DNA of 39,868 nt from Lyngbya confervoides BDU141951 (GCF_000817775.3 NZ_JTHE03000059.1:1-39868); one strand, 5' to 3'. Positions 16,080-25,617 are shown, counted from the stretch's first letter. Notes: generated by a model from the letters alone, not told the origin. A program made the numbers and translations.

Positions 16080-16562
16080 CTAGGCAACCGGGCCCATTTC
16101 CAAGACCGCATGACGCAGAAGGGTAATCTGCTCATTGAAGTCCAGAGTCACTATCTGATTCAAGACGGTCGCAGCCCCGGTGGGCAGCGTATATTGCTCG
16201 GGAACGGGCACAACGGAACCGGTCCGCATCCCCTCGGCTAGCTGATACCAGAACACCAGCTTATTGTCCTTTGTAAAAGATCCATATCGACCGGTTAAGG
16301 GGGTATCCATCCGGTTAACTAGATCGCGCATGAACTGCAGCTGCTGGTCGTGATCCATTTTTTCAATCTCTCCAAGCAGTTGCTGAGTCATTTGTTCATC
16401 AGCCGCTCCAGGCGCAGCCGGGGTCACGGCACTGCCCATATTTGTATAGACCATCCACAGCAACCCTAGCTTTTCATCGGCGTTCAAGGACCGATAGCCG
16501 GTCAGTGTCTCTTCTACCGCGTTAGCAAGATTCGCCTGGGTAATATCAGAACCAGATACCAT
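16080..16562 (-). CDS. Helical carotenoid protein (HCP), OCP N-domain homologue
   Basis: A 160-residue all-helical protein matching the N-terminal, carotenoid-binding domain of the orange carotenoid protein along its length: LNADEKLGLLWMVYTNMG, VTPAAPGAA, RDLVNRMDTPLTGRYGSFTKDNKLVFWYQLAEGM, and the final ITLLRHAVLEMG. The OCP C-terminal NTF2-like domain is absent, so it is a stand-alone HCP. Known HCPs bind keto-carotenoids and quench singlet oxygen; some quench phycobilisomes. The ATG at 16562 has AAGGAG upstream. No separate C-terminal-domain homologue lies nearby. Confidence 0.9.
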   Translation of the reverse strand: MVSGSDITQANLANAVEETLTGYRSLNADEKLGLLWMVYTNMGSAVTPAAPGAADEQMTQQLLGEIEKMDHDQQLQFMRDLVNRMDTPLTGRYGSFTKDNKLVFWYQLAEGMRTGSVVPVPEQYTLPTGAATVLNQIVTLDFNEQITLLRHAVLEMGPVA

Positions 16563-16974
16563 AAAAATTCGGAACTCCTTATTCGTATCGACAGGCGTCA
16601 AGACCCTAGGCCATCAACGCCATTACCGACAACTTAACAATTCTCAATCTTCTGGCTGGCCCTCAAAGGGTAGAGCTCTAGAAATCCAGAAGGTATAGAT
16701 TTATTCCTGGCCCGCCTCTGGGTATCCTACGCATGGATTGGTAGGATTTGCGACAGAATCGCTATCCCTTCAGGGTGACGATGGCGATCAAACCGCTCTG
16801 TCCATACATTAATGCGGGAGTATATCCTGAACGGTCATGGATTGTTACGGACTGCTCTCGCCTTTTGTTTTTGGCGGATTAAAAAACAAAGCACTGTACA
16901 ATTTCAGCACTGAAAGTCGTTGCATTGGGAATCTTGGTCCCAAAATCGGGCCATGGGAGGTTGGTTATTTCTGT
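16563..16974. other. Intergenic region with an inverted repeat
   Basis: This divergent region upstream of HCP and of the membrane glycosyltransferase-like gene holds no gene. ATCCTAC (16724-16730) and GTAGGAT (16741-16747) form a 7-bp inverted repeat with a 10-nt gap. This could be a regulator site or an attenuation hairpin. Confidence 0.5.
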
Positions 16975-18897
16975 ATGGCTATAAGACCCTACTTTTTTGA
17001 TCCCGACGCCTCCGGTTTCTCCCCTCGCTCGCTCTTCCATACGTTCAGATTAGGGATTCCGGCGCTCATCTTGCTCTTGAGCTGCTTACTGTGGAGCCAT
17101 CTGAACTGGCTGAAGTTAGATACCTTTTGGGGCGATCCGTCCCACTGTCTGTTTGTAATCTACCGGGTGGCCATGGGAGATCAGCCCTACAGCGAGGTGA
17201 TGTGGCCCTATCCCCCGCTGGGACTCTGGGTCATGCAGTGGGCCTTTCAAAGTCTGGGGGCAACCTACTGGAGCGCGCAGATTACTTTCATTGCCTTAAG
17301 TACAGCCTTGGTGTTCCTGGTTTGGGCGATCGCTCGTACCCTGATGCCAGAAGCCCTGGCCCTCTCTACGGCCATCGCCTTTGGCCTGGTCGGTGCAAGC
17401 TATAAAGGGGGACCGGCCCTGTTTTCCCTGAACGTCTACACCCCCGCCATCTTGACCGGCACCCTGGGCGTTTTACTCGCCGTCTGGGGATCCATTGTCT
17501 ATCTCCGCACATCCCCAGCTTCAATCCCTGCGGTCCTCCTACTCACGGGAGGCGCCATCATCGCGCTTTTGAGCAAGGCCGAATGTGGATTTGGCAGTTT
17601 GGTCTGTATCGGGTATGTCATGGCCTATGAGGCGATCGCCCCTTTCCGCAAACCGGGTTGGTTCAGACCGGCCATGCTGCCCCTGTTTGTCCTGGGACCG
17701 GTGATCCTAGTGTATCTCTGGGTAGGCAAACAGGTGGGTTGGGGCCCCCTTCAGGCAGGACTGAGCGGCTACAACATTTCCCACGATGCCTGTCCTTGGT
17801 GGCCCACAGGCATTGGACTGGTGGCCATCGCTGCCTCGGCTGGCAGCGTCTGGGGAATAGCCGCGGTGCTATCCCTCTGCAAATACCGCTTACTCAGGCA
17901 ACTCCACGGGAAGCGCTACCAGTATTTTCTAGGGGGTGGGCTGCTTAGTGTATGGCTGTGGGGGCTCTACCTGTTCCTCTGGAAAGAAGACATTCTCCAG
18001 GCCACGAATCTCAGTCATGCTGGTCCCCTGGGATTGGTCAAGTATGCCCTGTCCTCCACCTCGGTTTTTCTCTCCCTGCAGTGGTTCATGCTTGGGGTAC
18101 TCGGTCTTTGTCTGGGGCAATGGATTCGTGGTCATCGCCGCGCCCCTGCTCCCTTAATTCCCTTTGCCTCTATCCTGGGGCTTCTGGTGGTCGTGGCCAT
18201 GGCTCAATCCCTGCGCAGTCTGTTTGGTCATCTGATCAGCCCGTTCCCGATGGTGGCCTATGCCTCCTATCCGCTGCTGTTTATTGTCTTAAGCTTTGCT
18301 CTGTGGCGATACCTAGCGTGGATCTGCCTGAGCGCAGTCGAGCCGGACCGTCAACGGCGCCGGGCTGCTCAGTTTGCGCTTCTGGTGACCTCTCTCGGTT
18401 TATTGGCCTATGGGGGGCTGCGCTTGGCCGACCGGGCCATGGACCTGGGGCATCCCTTTGCCCTTCAGACCCAGGCTGGAACCGTCAGACTGGCTAACCA
18501 GGCTTCCCTGGACCTCTACGAGTTCGTCCAGCGCAATATCGGGCCGGAGGATCAGCTGTCAGACCTCTCCTACGGTGGCGGTATCAACTTTGCCCTGCAT
18601 CGCTCTAGCCCACTGTTTTCAACGATGTTTAGCTGGTTTTCGCCCTCTGCCGATATTCTTAACCTGGATCTTCAAAAAATTCAGACCCATCCCCCCAAGC
18701 TTGTCATTCTAGGCGAGAACACAGGGGCCTACGGCCTCAAGATCCGCTGCGCCCTCCCCCACATTGTGTGGATCCCTAGTCAGTCTCGGGTCAACCAGTC
18801 CTTTCCGGCCCTGACCTATATTCAAACCCACTATCAGCCCATCTACACCACTGGCGATCGCACAGTCTATCAACGCCTATCCCCATCCCCATCCTAA
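16975..18897 (+). CDS. Polytopic membrane protein, GT-C glycosyltransferase-like
   Basis: From the ATG at 16975 the protein has 640 residues; an upstream ATG at 16837 gives 686 but adds a non-membrane leader. About ten to twelve hydrophobic helices follow. The first periplasmic loop carries DTFWGDPSHCLFVIYRVAMGDQPYSEVMWPYPPLG, in the place of the acidic catalytic loop of GT-C (ArnT/PMT-like) glycosyltransferases. A soluble C-terminal domain of some 130 residues ends the protein (LVILGENTGAYGLKIRCALPH). Such enzymes transfer sugars from polyprenyl-phosphate donors outside the membrane. The exact substrate is unknown. Confidence 0.65.
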   Translation: MAIRPYFFDPDASGFSPRSLFHTFRLGIPALILLLSCLLWSHLNWLKLDTFWGDPSHCLFVIYRVAMGDQPYSEVMWPYPPLGLWVMQWAFQSLGATYWSAQITFIALSTALVFLVWAIARTLMPEALALSTAIAFGLVGASYKGGPALFSLNVYTPAILTGTLGVLLAVWGSIVYLRTSPASIPAVLLLTGGAIIALLSKAECGFGSLVCIGYVMAYEAIAPFRKPGWFRPAMLPLFVLGPVILVYLWVGKQVGWGPLQAGLSGYNISHDACPWWPTGIGLVAIAASAGSVWGIAAVLSLCKYRLLRQLHGKRYQYFLGGGLLSVWLWGLYLFLWKEDILQATNLSHAGPLGLVKYALSSTSVFLSLQWFMLGVLGLCLGQWIRGHRRAPAPLIPFASILGLLVVVAMAQSLRSLFGHLISPFPMVAYASYPLLFIVLSFALWRYLAWICLSAVEPDRQRRRAAQFALLVTSLGLLAYGGLRLADRAMDLGHPFALQTQAGTVRLANQASLDLYEFVQRNIGPEDQLSDLSYGGGINFALHRSSPLFSTMFSWFSPSADILNLDLQKIQTHPPKLVILGENTGAYGLKIRCALPHIVWIPSQSRVNQSFPALTYIQTHYQPIYTTGDRTVYQRLSPSPS

Positions 18898-18952
18898 GCA
18901 CCGGGGGCTGCCCTAGTGGGGATTGCCAGGGCAGAGCCTCCCCTGAGACTGA

Positions 18953-18982
18953 ATTAGCCGAGCCGTCATTAGCCGAGCCGTC
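18953..18982. repeat. Tandem 15-bp duplication
   Basis: ATTAGCCGAGCCGTC is repeated twice without a mismatch, downstream of the membrane protein gene. Confidence 0.9.
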
Positions 18983-19041
18983 GTTGACCGTTTCTTGACC
19001 TTTCTATTCCATGATGCGGGTCAGGTCCTAGTCACCCTAGG

Positions 19042-19695
19042 ATGTCATCTGATTCAATCGTGGACAGTGAGATCATGAGTTTATCTACGCTCTCGGAAAC
19101 CGATGGTTCTCCTCCTTCCCTGGCGGCGAGCCTGAGAAAATTTGACGCAAACCAGAAAATTCACCACAGCCCTCACTCCTTATGGCTGGTTCACAGCGGC
19201 ATTGTCAAAACCCTGTGTATTCAACCCGAAGGCTATGTGACCACACTGGGCTATTGGGGCACGGGTGACCTGATTGGCGGCCCCATTCACGAACCGGCAG
19301 ACTGCGAAATGATCTGCGTGACGCCCGTGTCTGCGGAATGTATCTCCCTGCATGTTGATTCAAGCATTCTCTCCGCGCTGATGGCCCAAATTGCCACTAC
19401 GAACGCTCTCTTGGCGATTCAAGGAATTAAGCAAGTCAATCAGCGCCTGCAGCAAGGGCTACTCTGGCTGGCTCATAAGTTTGGTCAAGACACCCGATCA
19501 GGCTGTTTGATTGCTTGCCCCCTCACCCAAGATGCCTTAGCGGAGTTAATTGGCACCACTCGGGTCACCATCACCCGCCTTCTCAAAGAGTTAACGCAGT
19601 TGGGCTACATTCAGCGCAGCAAAAAAATGTATACCCTCACCCCCAACGCCCTCCATACCCAAGATTGGTTTGGGTATGAAGGGGATTCTCGCTAA
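19042..19695 (+). CDS. Crp/Fnr-family transcriptional regulator
   Basis: A 217-residue protein. Residues 30-125 correspond to a cNMP-binding-like jelly roll (LWLVHSGIVKTLCIQPEGYVTTLGYWGTGDLIG) without the phosphate-binding cassette residues of true cAMP receptors. The C-terminal part is a winged helix-turn-helix, LTQDALAELIGTTRVTITRLLKEL, as in NtcA and related cyanobacterial regulators. The effector and targets are unknown. The ATG at 19042 is used; an internal ATG at 19075 is possible. It is convergent with ppsA. Confidence 0.85.
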   Translation: MSSDSIVDSEIMSLSTLSETDGSPPSLAASLRKFDANQKIHHSPHSLWLVHSGIVKTLCIQPEGYVTTLGYWGTGDLIGGPIHEPADCEMICVTPVSAECISLHVDSSILSALMAQIATTNALLAIQGIKQVNQRLQQGLLWLAHKFGQDTRSGCLIACPLTQDALAELIGTTRVTITRLLKELTQLGYIQRSKKMYTLTPNALHTQDWFGYEGDSR

Positions 19696-19703
19696 GGTCG
19701 TCC

Positions 19704-19751
19704 GGCCGGATGACCGCTAGGCCGGATGACCGTGAGGCCGGATAACCGTTA
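19704..19751. repeat. Three tandem 16-bp repeats
   Basis: GGCCGGATGACCGCTA and two variants (differing at two or three positions) follow one another and reach into the ppsA stop codon (19749-19751). Each unit contains the near-palindrome CCGGATGACCG. They fill almost the whole gap between the two convergent genes. Confidence 0.9.
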
Positions 19752-22217
19752 GGCTTTGCCTGGTTGCCCCAGGGAGGCTTCTACCTGCGCAACGTTCAGA
19801 TGGGTTTTGAGCACAGAATCGGGGTTCAAGCTGATGGAATCAATGCCCTCCTCCACTAAGAACTTGGCAAACTCAGGATAGTCGCTGGGAGCTTGGCCAC
19901 AGATGCCGATTTTGCGTCCCTTACGCTTGGCCACCTGGATTACCTGTTGAACCATCGCCTTTACCGCTGGATGTCGCTCATCAAAGATATGGGCCACCAA
20001 TGCCGAATCTCGGTCCAGGCCTAGCGTCAGCTGGGTCAGATCGTTTGAGCCAATGGAAAATCCATCAAAGATTTCGCTAAAGGCCTCTGCCAGAATGACA
20101 TTACTCGGCACCTCGCACATGACGTACACCTGTAGTCCATCCACACCCCGCCTGAGGCCATAGCGCTCCATCTCTGCCAACACCTGGCGGCCTTCCTCCG
20201 GGGTCCGGCAAAAGGGAATCATGGGAATCACGTTGGTCAGTCCCATCTCTTCTCGCACCTGCTTGAGAGCAATGCATTCTAGGGCAAAGGCCGCTCGAAA
20301 CTTTTCGTCATAGTAGCGGGAGGCCCCTCGCCAACCTAACATTGGGTTTTCTTCTTGGGGTTCAAAGGCCTGTCCCCCTAGCAGGTTGGCATATTCATTG
20401 CTCTTAAAGTCTGACATTCTCACCACCACCGGCTTGGGATAAAAGGCGGCGGCAAGACTGCCCACACCCTGCGCGAGGCGGTGAACAAAATAATCCGGCT
20501 TGTGGGAGTAGAGATAGGTGAGATCAGCGATCGCCCTGTGCACCAGCTTATCGTCCAGGGTGTCAAATTGCAGCAGTGCCAGAGGATGCACCTTGATCTG
20601 ATTGGCAATGATAAATTCTAACCGCGCTAGGCCCACACCATCGCAGGGAATTGCGGCCAATCGAAAGGCTTCATCGGGATTGCCAATATTCATTAAAATT
20701 TTGGTGTGGGTTGGGGGCAGGGTATCGAGGGCGGTTTCCTCTTTCTCAAATGGAACCTGTCCAGGATAGACTCGTCCCTCTTCTCCTTCCGCACAAGATA
20801 CCGTTAGCCAGTCGCCGGATTTCACGCGCTCGGTGGCATCTCCACAGCCAACAATGGCCGGAATCCCCAACTCACGCGCAATGATTGCCGCATGGCAGGT
20901 TCGTCCTCCCTGATTGGTAATGATGGCGCTGGCCTTTTTCATAATGGGTTCCCAATCTGGATCCGTGCGCTCGGTAATTAAGACTTCTCCGGGCTCAAAC
21001 TCCAGAATGCGACTAACATCGGCAATGACTCGGGCTTGCCCCTGACCAATCAGCTCTCCCACCGCTCGACCGGTAATCACAGGCGATAGCTGGGTTCCGG
21101 GGGGAAGATTCAGGCGGTAGGTGCACAGAACGTTGCCTGCTTTCTGAGACTGCACGGTTTCCGGCCTGGCCTGAACAATAAAGAGTTCCCCCGTTTGACC
21201 GTCCTTGGCCCATTCAATATCCATGGGCGTTTGCACACCGCGCACCTGAGAATAGTGATCCTCAATCTGACAGGCCCACTCGGCTAAGGCCAGCACCTCC
21301 TCTGGATCAATGGAAAACTGACGGCGATCTTCTTCTAGAACGGAGACATTTTTGGTCAGTTTGGTGCCCCCCAAGTCGTACACCATCTTTATTTCCTTGC
21401 TGCCCAAGCGCTGCTTCAGAATAGGGCGATAGCCTTCCCGCAGCGTCGGCTTAAACACCAGGAATTCATCGGGGTTTACAGCACCCTGCACCACATTCTC
21501 TCCCAACCCATAGGCTGAGGTAATCAGCACGGTATCTTTGAAACCGCTTTCGGTATCGATGGAAAACATAACGCCCGAGGAGGCCAGGTCAGAGCGCACC
21601 ATTTTTTGCACCCCCACGGAGAGGGCCACCTCAAAGTGGTCAAAGCCCTTGAGGGTCCGATAAGAAATGGCCCGATCCGTAAAGATGGATGCGAAGCACT
21701 TATGACAGGACTCCAGAAGATTTTTGACCCCGCGCACGTTTAAGTAGGTTTCCTGCTGACCTGCAAAGCTGGCATCAGGCAGATCCTCCGCCGTGGCGCT
21801 AGATCGCACCGCAACGTCTAATTCGGAGGCCTCCAATGCGTACAGGCTGCTCAGCCAGCGGTAAGCTTGCACGATTGCGGTTTCCAGCTCGGGGGGAAAG
21901 GGCGTACTCAAAATCAGCGATCGCGCCTGCTGGCCTCGCCGCCGCAAATTTTCCACCTGATCCACATCTAGATCGGCAAAGATGGCCTGCAGCTGCTGCT
22001 TGATCCCGGCCTGTTCGATGAAATATCGATAGGCATAGGCGGTGGTGGCAAAACCATTGGGAACTCGAATGCCCTGGGGCACCAGTTGCTGGATCATTTC
22101 CCCCAGGGAGGCATTTTTTCCCCCCACCTGGGGAATATCCACAATCCCCACTTCATCGAAACGCTTTATCCAGGGGGATAGGATCGGCGCAGCGCTGGCG
22201 GACTGAGAAAGGGTCAT
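19749..22217 (-). CDS. ppsA: Phosphoenolpyruvate synthase
   Basis: An 822-residue enzyme converting pyruvate, ATP and water to phosphoenolpyruvate, AMP and phosphate. The order of domains is the usual one. First comes the N-terminal ATP-grasp region (VGGKNASLGEMI, AVRSSATAEDLPDASFAGQQETYLNV). The swivelling domain follows, with the phosphorylated histidine in GGRTCHAAIIARELGIPAIVG. Last is the C-terminal PEP/pyruvate barrel, with GSNDLTQLTLGLDRD and the cysteine of GICGQAPSDYP. Length is full. AGGAG lies nine bases before the ATG. It is convergent with the Crp-type regulator. Confidence 0.96.
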   Translation of the reverse strand: MTLSQSASAAPILSPWIKRFDEVGIVDIPQVGGKNASLGEMIQQLVPQGIRVPNGFATTAYAYRYFIEQAGIKQQLQAIFADLDVDQVENLRRRGQQARSLILSTPFPPELETAIVQAYRWLSSLYALEASELDVAVRSSATAEDLPDASFAGQQETYLNVRGVKNLLESCHKCFASIFTDRAISYRTLKGFDHFEVALSVGVQKMVRSDLASSGVMFSIDTESGFKDTVLITSAYGLGENVVQGAVNPDEFLVFKPTLREGYRPILKQRLGSKEIKMVYDLGGTKLTKNVSVLEEDRRQFSIDPEEVLALAEWACQIEDHYSQVRGVQTPMDIEWAKDGQTGELFIVQARPETVQSQKAGNVLCTYRLNLPPGTQLSPVITGRAVGELIGQGQARVIADVSRILEFEPGEVLITERTDPDWEPIMKKASAIITNQGGRTCHAAIIARELGIPAIVGCGDATERVKSGDWLTVSCAEGEEGRVYPGQVPFEKEETALDTLPPTHTKILMNIGNPDEAFRLAAIPCDGVGLARLEFIIANQIKVHPLALLQFDTLDDKLVHRAIADLTYLYSHKPDYFVHRLAQGVGSLAAAFYPKPVVVRMSDFKSNEYANLLGGQAFEPQEENPMLGWRGASRYYDEKFRAAFALECIALKQVREEMGLTNVIPMIPFCRTPEEGRQVLAEMERYGLRRGVDGLQVYVMCEVPSNVILAEAFSEIFDGFSIGSNDLTQLTLGLDRDSALVAHIFDERHPAVKAMVQQVIQVAKRKGRKIGICGQAPSDYPEFAKFLVEEGIDSISLNPDSVLKTHLNVAQVEASLGQPGKA

Positions 22218-22259
22218 AACAGCTAGTCTCCTGACGGTACGGTTAGGCTTTCAAAACAT

Positions 22260-22691
22260 TCACGGTCCACCAATGCTAATGGGAGTCCCGTATATTTCTG
22301 CATCGGTGAGGATAGTCCCCTCAATGATGGCACCTTGCGCTTCGGTAAAATACATTGTGGCACTTGTAAAGTTCGTGCCCACGAGATTTGCCTGATTCAG
22401 GCTGGCGTTGGTTAAAAACGCCCCCGTCAAATCGGCACCCGCAAGGTTGGCCCCCGTCAAATCAGCGCCCTCCAAGTTGGCATCAAACAGGTTGGCGCCG
22501 CGCAGATCAGCCCCGCGCAAATCAGCCCCAATCAGGTGCGCCTGGCTCAGATCTGCCTGTCTGAGATCGCAATTCATACAGGCTCGTGTTTCCAGGAGCT
22601 GGGCAAGATGGTTTGGATTGACGGCTTGGGCGGGGAGAGCATAGGCCACCAGCACCCCAAGGGTCATCGGAATCAGATAACGGAGTTTCAT
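22260..22691 (-). CDS. Exported pentapeptide-repeat protein
   Basis: A 143-residue protein. The ATG at 22691 has GAGGAGGT four bases upstream and starts a signal peptide (MKLRYLIPMTLGVLVAYALPAQA). The lead ACMNCDL repeats the CxxC motif of the proteins at 12750 and 13602. About 17 pentapeptide units follow (LRGADLRGANLFDANLEGADL). The last 25 residues break the pattern (EGTILTDAEIYGTPISIGGP). It lies upstream of ppsA with a 42-bp gap on the same strand; co-transcription is possible. Confidence 0.88.
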   Translation of the reverse strand: MKLRYLIPMTLGVLVAYALPAQAVNPNHLAQLLETRACMNCDLRQADLSQAHLIGADLRGADLRGANLFDANLEGADLTGANLAGADLTGAFLTNASLNQANLVGTNFTSATMYFTEAQGAIIEGTILTDAEIYGTPISIGGP

Positions 22692-22863
22692 ACAGACCTC
22701 CTCTCGCCCTTGGGGGGATGTCACAAACTCACTGGACTAGACCCCACGCCAGGCAATCCTTAAAATAGCAGAGACAGGGATTCTCAGGCCTGATCTGCTG
22801 CACCTCTATTGTCGCAAATGCACATAGGAAGGGGCCCGTTCACCTTGACAGTTCGGGAAGAAT

Positions 22864-22924
22864 CACAGGCCGCAGTTGGGGTCTAACTTGGCATCCCAAC
22901 TGCGACCCGAGAATTTGGCCTGTG
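22864..22924. repeat. Nested inverted repeat in a gene-free region
   Basis: The 410 bp between the pentapeptide gene and the gene at 23137 hold no convincing ORF. In it CACAGGCC (22864) pairs with GGCCTGTG (22917-22924), and inside CGCAGTTGGG (22871-22880) pairs with CCCAACTGCG (22895-22904). This gives a two-tier structure of about 60 bp. It could be a small structured RNA, a transposon end or a terminator; no T run follows. Confidence 0.5.
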
Positions 22925-23136
22925 GATTACTGCGGATTCCTAAGGGAGCCCAACTCTCTCAGCCCCCCGGCAACCGATCGCGTCTCCCAAGACCACCCCC
23001 TTGTTTGCCCAGCGGACGGGGGGGAATAAGGTTCATGCCCTTTGTCGCTTTCCGCCTCTGGCATCCACTGCTGTGGCCAAGTCTAACAGCCTCTATTTCC
23101 ATGGTTTTGGCCGCACAGTTCAGGAGTCAAGGAACC

Positions 23137-23430
23137 TCAAGGCTGATCCAGGGGTTGGTCTATTGGAATCAGACGAGCAATCCACATATCCGGTCGGTCG
23201 GAATAGTGATCAATGTCCAGCACCTGGTAGCAGGTTGACCCTGCTGCGTCTTGGATTTCAATATAATCCTGGGATCTGACGCCCCAGCGCTGAGCCGTCA
23301 TATAGAATTCTCCTTCCGCTGTACTGGCCTGATCAATTTCAAAATCAGTTCCGGTATCGCTGGCCCAAAACCGGTGAGTTTTACGCCGCTGACGAAATCC
23401 TCTAAGCAACACCACAAATGGATTAGACAT
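23137..23430 (-). CDS. Conserved-type small cyanobacterial protein, unknown function
   Basis: A 97-residue soluble protein starting at the ATG at 23430 (an upstream in-frame ATG at 23499 exists, but its extra residues look random). It has an Arg-rich N-terminus (RGFRQRRKTHRFWASDTG), then WGVRSQDYIEI and CYQVLDIDHYSDRPDMWIARLI, with beta-strand character. I believe similar short proteins occur in cyanobacteria, but I cannot name a family. There is no visible Shine-Dalgarno sequence. Confidence 0.55.
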   Translation of the reverse strand: MSNPFVVLLRGFRQRRKTHRFWASDTGTDFEIDQASTAEGEFYMTAQRWGVRSQDYIEIQDAAGSTCYQVLDIDHYSDRPDMWIARLIPIDQPLDQP

Positions 23431-23641
23431 TGTGCTAAAGCGGGGAACCACACCAGGCTGCCAGGTTTCTAAGGACGGCATCATGCGAATAGGGCTCAAA
23501 GGAAGCTGGATACACCGTCACAGTAGAATAATCCTTCCCAGGGTGCTTCCGCAATCTTACTGAACTTTGAGGGGAGGCGATCGCCATTTTGCGCGAGTTT
23601 TTGGGCCGTGAACTCCGCAATTTTACGGAGAACGGCCTTGT

Positions 23642-23800
23642 CTAGATCCCCGCCAGCTTCGCCTTCACGAGATCTTGAACTATTTTACCCTCTGCCCTGC
23701 CCTTGAGCTTTTGCCTCGCGGGTCCCATCACCTTCCCCATCTCCTGAGGACCAGCCGCGCCCCCGGCGCTAATGATTTCCTGGTTCACACCAAAGATTTC
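23642..23800 (-). pseudogene. C-terminal remnant of a GatB/YqeY-domain protein
   Basis: The minus strand reads SAGGAAGPQEMGKVMGPARQKLKGRAEGKIVQDLVKAKLAG and a stop. These are the final 45 or so residues of GatB/YqeY-family proteins (tRNA amidotransferase-like tail domain). The N-terminal 100 residues are missing. The reading breaks where the TnpB-derived element starts (about 23790), which suggests that insertion or deletion at the element truncated the gene. Confidence 0.7.
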
Positions 23801-24164
23801 CTGCTTCAGTGCCAGTTGACCAGAGTTCATGACTGAACTCCCCGTCACCCCGACTCCCCAGGCCTTTTCTATTCCCCGTTGCCCACGGAAATCACTTGAT
23901 CCTGGGGAACTCGGCCTTTGCTGCGGTTAACGGCTTGCGCTGCCGCGCATCATTCGGGAAGGGGGCATCCGCTGGCCAGATGAACGCGCTTGCCGAATTC
24001 AACAAGCATTGACCGGAGACTTGCGAGAACCGAGCCAGTCTTTGCGTTCCCGCAGGGCAAAATTCTAGACATTGCGACACACATCTAAAATGTGCTCAAT
24101 CTCTGAAACCTGCTCAGCAGTTGGCTCTAGCTTAAATTCCCAGGTCATGTTTAGCCTAAAACCA
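23790..24164 (-). mobile_element. TnpB-derived miniature element, copy 1
   Basis: This 375-bp unit is about 90% identical by eye to 29113-29485. On the minus strand it begins with ATG at 24148 and reads MTWEFKLEPTAEQVSEIEHILDV, the N-terminus of IS200/IS605-type TnpB, followed by RKSPVNA. A TAG stop after DVCRNV and frameshifts interrupt it. The rest of TnpB is deleted and the element jumps to an end with the hairpin GAGTTCA-TGAC-TGAACTC (23823-23840), like the subterminal hairpin of this IS group. It is a non-autonomous relic abutting the YqeY remnant. Confidence 0.75.
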
Positions 24165-24359
24165 TGAGAACCTAAGAAATGCTTGGCCGTTTCTTAGGAT
24201 TATCGGATGTCGGTTTCCTTTTCCAGAATCACTTTTTTAATGCTGCGTATCGTCTCCAGCGGAGATTTGCTCCTTTAGACTCATGGAAATTGCTCCACCG
24301 TGATTACGACGCGAATTTTTTTATAATAAAGCCTGACCTATTATTGGATAAACTTTGCT

Positions 24360-25601
24360 GTGACTCAGACGCCGCTTTCACCCCAGTCCGCCCCTGACAG
24401 CCTGGGCCGTTTTGGTCAGTTTGGGGGAAAGTATGTGCCCGAAACCCTGATGCCAGCTCTGGCAGAGCTTGAGTCTGCCCTGGCCCAATATCGCCACGAC
24501 CCAGAGTTCCAGGCTGAGCTATCTGACCTGCTGCGGGACTATGTCGGGCGTCCTAGCCCCCTATACTTTGCCCAGCGGCTCACGGCCCACTACGCCAAGG
24601 CAGATGGCAGTGGCCCCCAGATTTATCTCAAGCGAGAGGATCTCAACCACACGGGGGCGCACAAGATCAACAACGCGATCGCCCAGGCCCTTCTGGCCAA
24701 GCGCATGGGGAAGCAGCGCATCATCGCTGAAACCGGGGCCGGGCAGCATGGAGTGGCCACCGCAACAGTCTGCGCTCGCTTTGGGCTGGACTGCGTGATT
24801 TATATGGGCATTCACGATATGGCACGGCAGGCCCTCAACGTGTTTCGGATGCGGCTGATGGGGGCCGAAGTCCGCCCGGTGGAGGCGGGGACCGGCACCC
24901 TCAAGGACGCCACCTCCGAAGCAATCCGCGACTGGGTCACCCATGTGGAAACAACCCACTACATTTTGGGGTCTGTGGCGGGGCCGCACCCCTATCCGAT
25001 GATGGTGCGGGACTTTCACGCGCTGATTGGCCAGGAAACCCGGCAGCAGTGTCTGGAAAAATGGGGCGGCTTGCCGGATATTTTATTGGCCTGTGTGGGG
25101 GGCGGATCCAATGCCATGGGGCTTTTTTATGAATTTGTGAAGGATCCCTCGGTGCGCCTGATTGGCGTCGAAGCCGCCGGGGAGGGCGTCCAAACCGGTC
25201 GTCATGCAGCCACCTTGACCCATGGGCAGGTGGGGGTGCTGCACGGGGCCATGAGCTATCTGCTGCAAGACCCTGAAGGCCAGGTCCAAGAGGCCCACTC
25301 CATTAGCGCTGGCCTTGACTATCCGGGCGTTGGCCCGGAGCACAGCTACCTGAAGGACTCCGGTCGGGCAGAATACTACAGCGTCACTGACCAGGAAGCG
25401 GTGGATGCGTTCCAGCGCTTATCTCGGCTGGAGGGAATTATCCCGGCCCTGGAAACCAGCCATGCGATCGCCTATTTGGAAACCCTCTGCCCCCAGCTTG
25501 TGGGGCGCCCCAAAATTGTGCTCAACTGCTCCGGACGCGGAGACAAGGACGTGCAAACGGTGGCGAAATACTTAGAGGATCAGGCCGACACCTTCGCCTA
25601 G
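24360..25601 (+). CDS. trpB: Tryptophan synthase beta subunit
   Basis: A 413-residue PLP enzyme that joins indole and serine to tryptophan, in complex with TrpA. Visible motifs are [14 protein letters not shown] at the start, [17 protein letters not shown] with the PLP lysine, [22 protein letters not shown] for phosphate binding, and the ending [15 protein letters not shown]. Length is normal. The start is GTG at 24360, without a clear Shine-Dalgarno sequence. It stands alone: trpA and other trp genes are not adjacent, as is common in cyanobacteria. Confidence 0.97.
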   Translation: MTQTPLSPQSAPDSLGRFGQFGGKYVPETLMPALAELESALAQYRHDPEFQAELSDLLRDYVGRPSPLYFAQRLTAHYAKADGSGPQIYLKREDLNHTGAHKINNAIAQALLAKRMGKQRIIAETGAGQHGVATATVCARFGLDCVIYMGIHDMARQALNVFRMRLMGAEVRPVEAGTGTLKDATSEAIRDWVTHVETTHYILGSVAGPHPYPMMVRDFHALIGQETRQQCLEKWGGLPDILLACVGGGSNAMGLFYEFVKDPSVRLIGVEAAGEGVQTGRHAATLTHGQVGVLHGAMSYLLQDPEGQVQEAHSISAGLDYPGVGPEHSYLKDSGRAEYYSVTDQEAVDAFQRLSRLEGIIPALETSHAIAYLETLCPQLVGRPKIVLNCSGRGDKDVQTVAKYLEDQADTFA

Positions 25602-25617
25602 AGCTAATCCGCCCGGT

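Noticed and set aside
23435-23620. A 61-codon minus-strand frame upstream of the 23137 gene
   Set aside because: It has no recognisable motif, and its end overlaps the start of the better supported gene in another frame.
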